From: Mycolicibacter hiberniae
GTDB taxonomy: Bacteria; Actinomycetota; Actinomycetes; Mycobacteriales; Mycobacteriaceae
Direction: 5' to 3'
Length of the DNA stretch: 64,000 bases
Assembly (NCBI RefSeq): GCF_010729485.1
Contig: NZ_AP022609.1
Span: 3,224,001 to 3,288,000, forward strand
In this document: in pieces, positions 31,325 through 39,727 of the stretch
Layout: each line of letters opens with the position of its first letter
Numbering within the stretch: position 1 is the stretch's first letter
Notes under the pieces: generated by a model
Told to the model about the DNA's origin: nothing
The model's input: the letters and a program-made list of their open reading frames with translations, nothing else
Database searches by the model: none
Position numbers and translations under genes: made by a program

Positions 31325-32866
31325 ATGAGTACCCAACCGCAGACCACACCTGCGGCCCTGGACCACATCGCCCGTGCGCTTCCCGACCATGACGCCCTCG
31401 TCACCGAGGACCACCGCTTTACCTACGCCGCCCTGCGCGACGAGGTGCGGCGGGCCGCCGCGGCCCTGATCGCCCTGGGCGTGGAGCCCGGCGACCGGGT
31501 CGCGCTGTGGTCGCCGAACACCTGGCACTGGGTGGTCGCCTGCCTGGGCATCCACTACGCCGGCGGCGTGCTGGTTCCGCTCAACACGCGCTACACCGCC
31601 GCCGAAGCGACCGACATCCTGGTCCGCAGCGAAGCCAAGGTCTTGGTGGGCATGGGCCGATTCCTCAAGTCCGACCGCCTCGCCGAGCTGGACCGCGACC
31701 AGCTGCCCGCACTGCAACACGTCGTCCGCGTGCCCGTTGGGGACGCCGACGGCACCTGGGACGAATTCATCGCCGCGGGCGACGGTGTTTCTGGCGCCGA
31801 CATCGATGCCCGCGCCGCCGCCGTTCGCCCCGACGACCTCTCCGACATCCTGTTCACCTCCGGCACCACCGGTCGCAGCAAGGGCGTGCTCTGCGCGCAC
31901 CGGCAATCGCTGGCCGGACCGGCCGCCTGGGCGGCGTGCGGCCAGATGACCGCGCAGGACCGCTACCTGTGCATCAATCCGTTCTTTCACAACTTCGGCT
32001 ACAAGGCCGGCATCCTGGCCTGTCTGCAGACCGGGGCGACCCTGATACCGCAGGTCACCTTCGATGCGGCCGGCGCGCTGCGCGCCATCGAAGAACACCG
32101 CATCACGGTGCTGCCCGGGCCCCCCACCATCTACCAGACGCTGCTCGATCACCCCGACCGCGACCGCTACGACCTGAGTTCGTTGCGGTTCGCGGTCACC
32201 GGCGCGGCCACCGTGCCGGTGGTGCTGATCGAGCGCATGCAGACCGAACTCGACATCGACATCGTGCTGACCGCCTACGGGCTGACCGAGTCCGGCGGCT
32301 TTGCCACCATGTGCCGCGCCGACGACGACGCCGTTACCGTCGCGACCACCTGCGGGCGACCGATCGGCGACTTCGAGTTGCGACTGAGCACCGGTGGCGA
32401 TGCGGATTCCGGCGAGGTACTGCTGCGCAGCTCCAACGTCATGCTCGGCTACCTCGACGACCCGCAGGCCACCGCCGCGGCGATCGACGAGCAGGGCTGG
32501 CTGCACACCGGCGACATCGGGACTGTGGATGCCGCCGGGAACCTGCGGATCACCGACCGGCTCAAGGACATGTATATCTGCGGCGGATTCAACGTCTACC
32601 CCGCCGAGATCGAGCAGGTGCTGGCTCGCCTCGACGGCGTTGCCGACGTCGCGGTGATCGGGGTACCCGATGACCGGCTCGGCGAAGTGGGCCGTGCTTT
32701 CATCGTGCGCCGACCCGACTCGACCCTGGATGAAACCGCGGTGATCGCGTACGCCCGTGAGCATTTGGCGAACTTCAAGGCACCGAGATCGGTGACCTTC
32801 ACCGACTCCCTACCGCGCAATCCCGGCGGCAAGGTGGTCAAGCATGAGTTGAGAGAGTGGGCCTGA
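31325..32866 (+). CDS. fadD3: FadD3, HIP-CoA synthetase
   Basis: 513 residues, ANL superfamily acyl-CoA ligase. ATG 31325 is chosen over upstream starts because GGGGAGGAG stands 9-16 bases before it and the longer reading would enter the operator. Motifs: LFTSGTTGRSKGV (ATP/P-loop), YGLTESGG, GWLHTGDIG and PRNPGGKVVKHEL with the C-terminal catalytic Lys. FadD3 activates HIP, the bicyclic acid left after rings A and B are removed, and its product is the KstR2 ligand. It starts an operon of seven or more genes; its stop overlaps the next start (TGATG). Confidence 0.94.
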   Translation: MSTQPQTTPAALDHIARALPDHDALVTEDHRFTYAALRDEVRRAAAALIALGVEPGDRVALWSPNTWHWVVACLGIHYAGGVLVPLNTRYTAAEATDILVRSEAKVLVGMGRFLKSDRLAELDRDQLPALQHVVRVPVGDADGTWDEFIAAGDGVSGADIDARAAAVRPDDLSDILFTSGTTGRSKGVLCAHRQSLAGPAAWAACGQMTAQDRYLCINPFFHNFGYKAGILACLQTGATLIPQVTFDAAGALRAIEEHRITVLPGPPTIYQTLLDHPDRDRYDLSSLRFAVTGAATVPVVLIERMQTELDIDIVLTAYGLTESGGFATMCRADDDAVTVATTCGRPIGDFELRLSTGGDADSGEVLLRSSNVMLGYLDDPQATAAAIDEQGWLHTGDIGTVDAAGNLRITDRLKDMYICGGFNVYPAEIEQVLARLDGVADVAVIGVPDDRLGEVGRAFIVRRPDSTLDETAVIAYAREHLANFKAPRSVTFTDSLPRNPGGKVVKHELREWA

Positions 32867-33999
32867 TGGACCTGAATTTCGATGACGAGACCGAAGCTTT
32901 TCGTGTCGAGGTGCGCGACTTCCTGGCCGCGAACTCCGACAAGTTCCCCACTGAGTCCTACGACACCGCGGAGGGTTTCGAGCAGCACCGTCGCTGGGAC
33001 AAGGTGCTTTTCGACGCCGGCCTGTCGGTGATCGCCTGGCCGAAGAAATACGGTGGCCGCGACGCCACCCTGCTGCAGTGGGTGGTCTACGAGGAGGAGT
33101 ACTTCCGCGCCGGCGCACCGGGGCGAGCCAGCGCGAACGGCACCTCGATGCTGGCGCCGACCCTGTTCGCCCACGGCACACAGGAGCAGCTGGATCGGGT
33201 GCTGCCGAAGATGGCCAGCGGCGAGGAGATCTGGGCGCAGGCATGGTCGGAGCCGGAGTCCGGCAGTGACCTGGCGTCACTGCGCTCGACGGCGACCAAG
33301 GTCGACGGCGGCTGGAAGCTCAACGGGCAGAAGATCTGGAGCTCGCGCGCCCCGTTCGGCGAGCGCGGCTTCGGGCTTTTCCGCTCCGATCCGGAGGCCC
33401 AGCGCCATCACGGCCTGACCTACTTCATGTTCGACCTGAAGGCCGACGGAATCACCGTGCGCGCCATCGAACAGCTCGGCGGTGAGACCGGTTTCGGCGA
33501 GATCTTCTTCGACGACGTCTTCGTCCCCGACAACGACGTGATCGGTGTGCCGAACGAAGGCTGGCGCGCCGCGATGAGCACATCGAGCAACGAGCGCGGC
33601 ATGAGCCTGCGCAGCCCCGCCCGGTTCCTGGTGGGCGCGGAAAAGCTGGCGGAAATGTGGCGAGAGCACGGCAGCGACCCGGTGTTCACCGACCGCGTCG
33701 CCGACGCATGGATCAAGGCCCAGGCCTATCGGTTGCAGACGTTCGGCACCGTGACCCGGCTGGCCGCCGGCGGTGAGCTGGGTGCGGAATCGTCGGTGAC
33801 CAAGGTGTTCTGGTCCGATCTCGACGTAGCGCTGCATCAGACCGGCCTGGACATCCGCGGCGCCGACGGGGAACTCGCCGACGCCTGGACCCACGGTTAC
33901 CTGTTCTCGCTCGGCGGGCCGATCTACGCCGGCACCAACGAGATTCAGCGCAATATCATCGCCGAGCGGCTGCTGGGCCTGCCCCGGGAGAAGAAATGA
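32866..33999 (+). CDS. fadE31: FadE31, acyl-CoA dehydrogenase of ring C/D catabolism
   Basis: 377 residues starting at the ATG of TGATG that overlaps the fadD3 stop. ACAD features: WAQAWSEPESGSDLASL, GQKIWSSRAP, NEGWRAAMSTSSNERG and the C-terminal AGTNEIQRNIIAERLLG. This subfamily forms alpha2beta2 heterotetramers in steroid catabolism; FadE31 is alpha-like and its natural partner is probably FadE32, encoded next with an ATGA overlap. The exact substrate is not settled to my knowledge; a ring-opened CoA ester is likely. Confidence 0.9.
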   Translation: MDLNFDDETEAFRVEVRDFLAANSDKFPTESYDTAEGFEQHRRWDKVLFDAGLSVIAWPKKYGGRDATLLQWVVYEEEYFRAGAPGRASANGTSMLAPTLFAHGTQEQLDRVLPKMASGEEIWAQAWSEPESGSDLASLRSTATKVDGGWKLNGQKIWSSRAPFGERGFGLFRSDPEAQRHHGLTYFMFDLKADGITVRAIEQLGGETGFGEIFFDDVFVPDNDVIGVPNEGWRAAMSTSSNERGMSLRSPARFLVGAEKLAEMWREHGSDPVFTDRVADAWIKAQAYRLQTFGTVTRLAAGGELGAESSVTKVFWSDLDVALHQTGLDIRGADGELADAWTHGYLFSLGGPIYAGTNEIQRNIIAERLLGLPREKK

Positions 34000-34961
34000 A
34001 ATTCGATCTAGACCAAGATCAGCGCGACTTTGCGGCCAGCATCGACGCCGCCCTGGGCGCCGCCGACGTTCCCGGCGCGGTGCGCGCCTGGTCGCAGGGT
34101 GACACCGAGCCGGGCCGCCGGGTGTGGAATCAGCTGACCGAGCTCGGCGTGACCGCACTGGCGGTTCCGGAGGAGTTCGACGGCATCGGCGCCCACCCCG
34201 TCGACCTGGTGCTGGCCGTCGAGGCACTCGGCCGCTGGTGCGTGCCCGGGCCAGTGGTGGAGTCCATTGCGGTGGCGCCGCTACTGCTCGCCGGCTCCCC
34301 CGATGCCGGTTCGCAACTGGCCGGGCTTGCCGCCGGCGAGCTGATCGCCACCGTGGCGCTGCCGCCACACGCCCCCCGGGCCGTCGACGCCCAGGCCGCC
34401 GACCTGGTCCTGCTGGCCGAGGACGGCCAGGCCGGCACGGCGCAGGCCGGCGCCCGCCACGCCTCGGTGGACCCCAGCCGCGGCCTTTTCGACGTCGCCG
34501 CGACCGGAACCACCTGGGACGCCGACACCTCCCGCGCCTACGAGATAGCTGCCCTGGCCACTGCCGCACAGCTCATCGGGGCCGGTCAGGCGATGCTGAA
34601 CACGGCCGTCGACTATGCCAAGCAGCGCACCCAGTTCGGTCGGGTGATCGGCGGCTACCAGGCCATCAAGCACAAGCTGGCCGACGTGCACATCGCGCTC
34701 GAGCTGGCCCGGCCGCTGGTGTACGGGGCGGCCTTATCGTTCGCCGACGACTCTGCCGATACCGCCCGCGATGTCAGCGCCGCGAAGGTGGCCGCGTCCG
34801 ACGCGGCGCTGCTGGCCGCGCATTCGGCGCTGCAGACCCACGGCGCCATCGGCTTCACCAGCGAATGCGATCTGTCGCTGTGGCTGCTGCGGGTGCAGGC
34901 CCTGCGGCCCGCATGGGGTAACCCGACCGCTCACCGGCGGCGAGTGTTGGAGGCGATCTAA
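33996..34961 (+). CDS. fadE32: FadE32, short acyl-CoA dehydrogenase subunit
   Basis: 321 residues, shorter than a normal ACAD and without the N-terminal SEPGSGSD-type segment, typical of beta-like subunits. The helical C-terminal half shows RTQFGRVIGGYQAIKHKLAD and LQTHGAIGFTSECDLSLWLL. It begins within the fadE31 stop (ATGA) and its TAA abuts the ipdE2 GTG. By position it is Rv3563; it likely complexes with FadE31 and desaturates a late ring C/D intermediate. Confidence 0.89.
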   Translation: MKFDLDQDQRDFAASIDAALGAADVPGAVRAWSQGDTEPGRRVWNQLTELGVTALAVPEEFDGIGAHPVDLVLAVEALGRWCVPGPVVESIAVAPLLLAGSPDAGSQLAGLAAGELIATVALPPHAPRAVDAQAADLVLLAEDGQAGTAQAGARHASVDPSRGLFDVAATGTTWDADTSRAYEIAALATAAQLIGAGQAMLNTAVDYAKQRTQFGRVIGGYQAIKHKLADVHIALELARPLVYGAALSFADDSADTARDVSAAKVAASDAALLAAHSALQTHGAIGFTSECDLSLWLLRVQALRPAWGNPTAHRRRVLEAI

Positions 34962-35909
34962 GTGGCCCGTAACGACGAACGCGATCTGTTGCGCCAGACG
35001 GTGGCGGCACTGGTCGACAAGCACGCCACGCCCGAGGCGGTTCGGGTGGCGATGGACTCCGAGCGCGGCTACGACGAGACGCTGTGGCAGCTGCTGTGCG
35101 AACAGGTCGGCGCCGCTGCTCTGGTGGTGCCCGAGGAACTCGGCGGTGCCGGCGGCGAACTCGGCGACGCCGCGGTCGTTGTCGAAGAACTGGGCAAGGC
35201 GCTGGTACCGACTCCGCTGCTGGGCACCATCCTGGCCGAGCTGGCGCTGCTGGCAGCGGCCGAGCCCGACGCCGAAGCGTTGGAGCAGCTGGCCGAAGGC
35301 GGCGCGATCGGAGCCGTCGTGTTCGACGACGGCTATGCCGCCAATGGTGACATCGCCGATATCGTCGTGGGCGCCCGCAACGGCCGGCTGGAGCGCTGGA
35401 CCGGCTTCGACACCGAGCCGGTGGCCACCATGGACCCCACCCGCCGACTGGGGCGAATCACCCCCACCGCGACCACGACCATCGGCGACGACCCCGGTAT
35501 CGCGGACTACGCGTCGATCCTGCTGGCCGCCGAGCAGATCGGCGCCGCGGACCGCTGCCTGGAGCTGACCGTGGAGTACACCAAGAGCCGGGTGCAGTTC
35601 GGCCGCCCGATCGGCAGTTTCCAGGCGCTCAAGCACCGGATGGCCGACCTGTACGTCGCCGTTTCGGCCGCCCGCGCGGTCGTCGCGGACGCCATCGCCG
35701 AACCGTCGGCGACCTCGGCTGCACTGGCGCGTGTGGTGGCCAGCGAGGCGCTGTCGAAGGTCGCCGCCGAGGCAGTGCAGCTGCACGGCGGAATCGCGAT
35801 CACCTGGGAGAGCGACATCCAGCTGTACTTCAAACGCGCGCACGGCAGTTCGCAGCTGCTCGGCCTGCCCGCACAACATCTTCGGCGGCTGCAGGCCGAG
35901 GTGCTCTAA
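34962..35909 (+). CDS. ipdE2: IpdE2 (FadE33), beta subunit of 5-OH-HIP-CoA dehydrogenase
   Basis: 315 residues starting at a GTG directly after the fadE32 stop. ACAD C-terminal features: RVQFGRPIGSFQALKHRMAD, LHGGIAITWESDIQLYFKRA, QLLGLPAQHLRR. It partners with IpdE1 from the divergent operon, so the two subunits are linked through the shared KstR2 operator rather than by adjacency. Corresponds to Rv3564. Confidence 0.9.
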   Translation: MARNDERDLLRQTVAALVDKHATPEAVRVAMDSERGYDETLWQLLCEQVGAAALVVPEELGGAGGELGDAAVVVEELGKALVPTPLLGTILAELALLAAAEPDAEALEQLAEGGAIGAVVFDDGYAANGDIADIVVGARNGRLERWTGFDTEPVATMDPTRRLGRITPTATTTIGDDPGIADYASILLAAEQIGAADRCLELTVEYTKSRVQFGRPIGSFQALKHRMADLYVAVSAARAVVADAIAEPSATSAALARVVASEALSKVAAEAVQLHGGIAITWESDIQLYFKRAHGSSQLLGLPAQHLRRLQAEVL

Positions 35910-35927
35910 GGCCCGTACGGTAGCCGC

Positions 35928-36914
35928 ATGTGTACACGACTGGTTTATCTGGGCCCCAACGGCAACATCATCACCGGACGGTCCATGGACTGGAAGCTGG
36001 ATTTGGCGACCAACTTGTGGGCGTTGCCGCGAGGCGTGAAACGCGACGGCCGGGCCGGCGCGAACTCCGTTGAGTGGACCGCGAAGTACGGCAGTGTGGT
36101 GGCCACCGGCTACGACATCTGTACCACCGACGGCTTGAACGAAGCCGGATTGTCCGCCAACCTGCTGTGGCTGGCTGAGTCTGTGTATCCGAAATACGAC
36201 GGCAGCCGGCCCGGACTGTGCATCTCGGTCTGGGCGCAGTACGCCCTGGACAACTTCGCCACCGTCGCCGAAGCCGTCGCAGCGTTGAGCACCGAGGCGT
36301 TCGAGGTGGTCACCGACGGTGTGCCCGGCGAGGACCGCCTGGCCACTCTGCATCTGTCGCTGTCGGACGCCACTGGTGACAGTGCGATCGTGGAATACGT
36401 TGACGGCAAGCAGGTCATTCACCACGGGCGGCAGTACCAGGTGATGACGAACTCGCCGGTTTTTGATCAACAACTCGCGGTCAACGCCTATTGGGAGCAG
36501 CTGGGTGGCACCGTCATGTTGCCGGGCACCAATCGGGCTGCTGACCGGTTTGCGCGGGCTTCGTTCTACGTCAATGCGATTCCGCAAACCGACGATATGA
36601 AGATCGCACTCGCCTCGGTACTCAGCGTGGTGCGCAACGTGTCGGTGCCGTTCGGCATCTCCACACCGGGCGAGCCGAATATCTCCTCGACCCGCTGGCG
36701 CACGGTCGCCCACCACACCCGCAAGCTGTACTGCTTCGAGTCGACGCTGACACCCAACGCGTTCTGGGTGGACCTGACCAAGCTGGACTTGCAGGAGGGT
36801 GCCGCGGTGCGCAAGCTCGACCTTGGCTCCGACGACAGCAATATCTTCGCCGGTGAGACATCGGCGGACTTCGAAGTCGCCGAGGCGTTCACCTTCCTCG
36901 GTCTGAACAGGTGA
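35928..36914 (+). CDS. Choloylglycine hydrolase/penicillin V acylase-family Ntn hydrolase
   Basis: 328 residues. The N-terminal nucleophile is intact: Met1-Cys2, with Arg18 and Asp21 in GRSMDW and Asn175 in MTNSPVF, positions used in bile salt hydrolases for catalysis; LPGTNRAADRFARASFY holds further conserved arginines. These enzymes cleave amide bonds of conjugated bile salts, penicillin V or N-acyl homoserine lactones. There is no signal peptide, so it acts inside the cell once Met1 is removed. It is 18 bases after ipdE2 and overlaps the lipase gene, so it belongs to the fadD3 operon. It has no counterpart between Rv3564 and Rv3565 as I recall. The substrate is unproven; a steroid acid amide is an attractive guess. 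Confidence 0.87.
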   Translation: MCTRLVYLGPNGNIITGRSMDWKLDLATNLWALPRGVKRDGRAGANSVEWTAKYGSVVATGYDICTTDGLNEAGLSANLLWLAESVYPKYDGSRPGLCISVWAQYALDNFATVAEAVAALSTEAFEVVTDGVPGEDRLATLHLSLSDATGDSAIVEYVDGKQVIHHGRQYQVMTNSPVFDQQLAVNAYWEQLGGTVMLPGTNRAADRFARASFYVNAIPQTDDMKIALASVLSVVRNVSVPFGISTPGEPNISSTRWRTVAHHTRKLYCFESTLTPNAFWVDLTKLDLQEGAAVRKLDLGSDDSNIFAGETSADFEVAEAFTFLGLNR

Positions 36915-38092
36915 GGGCGGCTCGCCGCACGGTCCTGCTCTCGGTTGGGCTGGCCGCCCTGATGTTGGCTACACCGGCCGCGGCCGAACCGGGGCCGCAG
37001 TGGTCGGGGCTGGACGCGCGCGCGTACGCCGGCGCGATTCCCGCCGAGGGGGATCTGATCACCGTGGTACCGCTCGACCCGGCACTGTCAGTGACCGGCG
37101 CGGCCAAGGCATTCCGGATCCTGTACGCCACGCCCGATCAGCACGCCCGGCCCGCGGTGAGCACCGCCGCGGTCTTCGTGCCGCACGGGGCGCCCCCAGC
37201 GGGGGGATGGCCGGTGATCGCGTGGGCGCACGGCACCGTCGGCCTCGGCGACGACTGCACCCCGTCGGCCCGGCCACGCAGTCCCCGCGACAACGAATAC
37301 CTGTCGCACTGGCTCGACCAGGGTTATGTGGTGGTCGGCACCGATTACGTCGGGCTGGGCACGCCAGGACTGATGAGCTACCTCAACAGCGCCACCGAAG
37401 CGCACTCGGTGATCGACTCCGTGCGAGCCGTCCACCAGATGGATCTGCCGCTGTCCCCCAAGTGGGCGATCGTCGGCCAGTCCCAGGGCGGCGGCGCGGC
37501 AATCAACAGCGCCTGGTGGGCCACCCGGCTCACCGCCGGCACCGGCCTGGACTATCGCGGCGTGGTGGCCACCGGCACTCCGGCCAACATCGAACGGCTG
37601 GTCATGGAGGCCGGACCCGATCTGCCGCCGCAATCGGTGCCTCCCGCGGCGATCAGCTACACCTCATACATCGTGGCCGCCCTGCGCGAAGCGCTACCTG
37701 ATACTCCCGTCGACAGTGTGCTGACTCCTCGCGGGCGCGAGCTGGCAGACCGGGCGGAAACGATGTGCAAAACAGAGTTGGACCAGCAGGCGGCGGGAAC
37801 CACTCTGAACGAACTGTTCAGCGCACCGGTGAGTTCGCTGGACGGCATCGGCGCGGCGCTCGACGGCTTCATGGGCACCCCGACCGACGGGTATGACAGG
37901 CCGATCTTTCTCGGGCACGGCCTGCGGGACACCGACGTGCCGCCCCGGTCCAGTCAGACGCTGTATCAGCAGCTGATCGATAACCACCAGAATGTCGAGC
38001 TGCATATCTACCCCGACCACGACCATTCCGGAACCGTGCTCGCCTCAATTCCGGACTCCACCCGGTTTCTCCATCAACTGATGACAGGGTGA
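36911..38092 (+). CDS. Secreted lipase (secretory lipase/esterase family)
   Basis: 393 residues starting at a GTG that overlaps the previous stop (GTGA). An N-terminal signal peptide (MRAARRTVLLSVGLAALMLA then TPAAA before Glu) indicates export. The alpha/beta-hydrolase nucleophile is in GQSQGGGAA; WAHGTVGLGDDC is the oxyanion region, and a late PIFLGHGLRDTDVPP (Asp) and PDHDHSGT (His) complete the triad. It resembles the LIP-type secretory lipases of actinobacteria, which release fatty acids from acylglycerols or steryl esters. Position in the steroid operon suggests it may free sterols or lipids outside the cell; inference. Confidence 0.84.
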   Translation: MRAARRTVLLSVGLAALMLATPAAAEPGPQWSGLDARAYAGAIPAEGDLITVVPLDPALSVTGAAKAFRILYATPDQHARPAVSTAAVFVPHGAPPAGGWPVIAWAHGTVGLGDDCTPSARPRSPRDNEYLSHWLDQGYVVVGTDYVGLGTPGLMSYLNSATEAHSVIDSVRAVHQMDLPLSPKWAIVGQSQGGGAAINSAWWATRLTAGTGLDYRGVVATGTPANIERLVMEAGPDLPPQSVPPAAISYTSYIVAALREALPDTPVDSVLTPRGRELADRAETMCKTELDQQAAGTTLNELFSAPVSSLDGIGAALDGFMGTPTDGYDRPIFLGHGLRDTDVPPRSSQTLYQQLIDNHQNVELHIYPDHDHSGTVLASIPDSTRFLHQLMTG

Positions 38093-38097
38093 ATTGC

Positions 38098-39273
38098 ATG
38101 ACCAACCATCTCGACCGCACGGCGCTGCGCGCCGGCATTCCACCGTTCCACGTCATGGACGTCTGGCTGGCTGCCGCCGAACGCCAGCGCAGCCACGGCG
38201 ATTTGGTGAACCTGTCCGCGGGCCAGCCCAGTGTGGGCGCCCCCGAGCCCGTGCGTGCCGCCGCCGCGCGGGCACTGCAGGCCAACGAGCTGGGCTACAC
38301 CATCGCACTGGGCATCCCCGAGCTGCGTGCGGCCATCGCCGACTCCTACGCCGATCGCTACGGTCTGAGCGTCGACCCTGACGACGTGGTGGTGACCACC
38401 GGCTCCTCCGGCGGTTTCCTACTGGCCTTTTTGGCCTGCTTCGACGCCGGCGACCGGGTGGCGATCGCCAGCCCCGGCTATCCCTGCTACCGCAACATCT
38501 TGACCGCGCTGGGCTGTGAGGTGGTCGAGATCCCGTGCGGACCCGAGACCCGCTTCCAGCCCACCGCCCAGATGCTCGCCGAGATTCCCGGGCCCCTGGC
38601 CGGTGTGATCGTGGCCAGTCCGGCCAACCCGACCGGCACGGTGCTCGAACCGGCGGAACTGGCCGCGATCGCCACCTGGTGCGACGCGGCCGGAGTGCGG
38701 TTGATCAGTGATGAGGTGTACCACGGGCTGGTCTACCCCGGCGCACCGCAGACCAGCTGCGCATGGGAGACCTCCCGCAACGCTGTGGTGGCGAACAGCT
38801 TCTCGAAGTACTTCGCGATGACCGGGTGGCGGCTGGGGTGGCTGCTGGTGCCACCGGCGCTGCGCCGGGCGGTGGACTGCCTGACCGGCAACTTCACCAT
38901 CTGCCCCCCGGTGCTGGCCCAGTACGCGGCGGTCGCCGCGTTCACCCCGGAGTCGATCGCCGAATCCGACGGGCACCTGCGGCACTACGCCGCCAACCGG
39001 GAGCTGCTGTTGGACGGCCTGCGCGGCTTGGGCATCGACCGGTTGGCGCCCACCGACGGCGCCTTCTACGTCTATGCCGACGTCGCCGAGCACACCGCAG
39101 ACTCACTGGATTTCTGCGCGCGTCTGCTGGCCGACACCGGGCTCGCGCTGGCGCCCGGAATCGATTTCGACACCGAGCGCGGCAACACCTACGTCCGCCT
39201 CTCGTTCGCCGGCCCGACCGCCGACATCGAGGAGGCGCTGCGCCGGCTCCGGGAGTGGCTGCCCCTCCGGTAG
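38098..39273 (+). CDS. aspB: PLP-dependent aminotransferase, AspB/Rv3565-like
   Basis: 391 residues. ATG 38098 (TNHLDRTALRAG) matches the Rv3565 N-terminus better than the GTG at 38089 that overlaps the lipase stop. Fold type I aminotransferase: LGYTIALGIPELRAAIA, TTGSSGGFLLAFLACF, ASPANPTGTV, ISDEVYHG and NSFSKYFAMTGWRLGW with the PLP Lys237. M. tuberculosis Rv3565 is annotated aspB but its amino-acid substrate is not established; its presence at the end of a KstR2 operon hints at a link to steroid-derived keto acids or to nitrogen balance. Confidence 0.88.
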   Translation: MTNHLDRTALRAGIPPFHVMDVWLAAAERQRSHGDLVNLSAGQPSVGAPEPVRAAAARALQANELGYTIALGIPELRAAIADSYADRYGLSVDPDDVVVTTGSSGGFLLAFLACFDAGDRVAIASPGYPCYRNILTALGCEVVEIPCGPETRFQPTAQMLAEIPGPLAGVIVASPANPTGTVLEPAELAAIATWCDAAGVRLISDEVYHGLVYPGAPQTSCAWETSRNAVVANSFSKYFAMTGWRLGWLLVPPALRRAVDCLTGNFTICPPVLAQYAAVAAFTPESIAESDGHLRHYAANRELLLDGLRGLGIDRLAPTDGAFYVYADVAEHTADSLDFCARLLADTGLALAPGIDFDTERGNTYVRLSFAGPTADIEEALRRLREWLPLR

Positions 39274-39316
39274 GTTTACCCCAAGCTTGAAAAACCTGAC
39301 CGAAGGGACCACTGCT

Positions 39317-39718
39317 ATGCCCACTACCACGACCTCTCGCCTGGCGCTCGGCGCGGCAGCAGTCGGCATGCTCGGCGCGGTGGCCGCAGCAGCGGCCCCG
39401 TGGAGCACCTCACCTGAGGCCGATGCCGCACCCGGCCAGTGCACGGCGGCGGGGCTGTCCAACACCGCCAGTGGCGTGCTGGGCCAGGCGGGTGCGTTCC
39501 TGCACGACCACCCGGAGGCCAACGACGTGCTGACCTCCGCGGCCACCATGCCCGCGGACCAGGCCAAGTCCTCGGTTCAGGGCTACTTCATCGGCCACCT
39601 CGACCAGCTCTCGACCCTGCAGGGCATCGCCCAGCCGCTGACCGACCTGAAGAACGAGTGCGGGATCGCGGTCTCGCCGACCCAGCTGGCCATGCTGCTG
39701 GAGACCGTCAGCAAGTAG
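39317..39718 (+). CDS. Small secreted hemophore-like protein
   Basis: 133 residues. MPTTTTSRLALGAAAVGMLG with AAAAAPWSTSPEADA is a signal peptide; the mature part is ~95 residues, alpha-helical, with two cysteines (QCTAAG and KNECGIA) that probably form a disulfide, and YFIGHLDQLSTLQG in the middle. This layout fits the mycobacterial hemophore haem-binding family (Rv0203-like), where Tyr and His bind haem. Haem binding here is inferred from family only. It starts 43 bases after aspB and is followed 9 bases later by the next gene. Confidence 0.68.
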   Translation: MPTTTTSRLALGAAAVGMLGAVAAAAAPWSTSPEADAAPGQCTAAGLSNTASGVLGQAGAFLHDHPEANDVLTSAATMPADQAKSSVQGYFIGHLDQLSTLQGIAQPLTDLKNECGIAVSPTQLAMLLETVSK

Positions 39719-39727
39719 GCCCGGGCG

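Noticed and set aside
38089..38097. GTG at 38089 as the aspB start
   Set aside because: It adds three residues not present in the Rv3565 N-terminus; the ATG at 38098 is better, though coupling through the GTG cannot be excluded.
39270..39300. AGGTTT and AAACCT as a terminator hairpin after aspB
   Set aside because: Only 6 bp with a 15-base loop, and the following gene is in the same direction.
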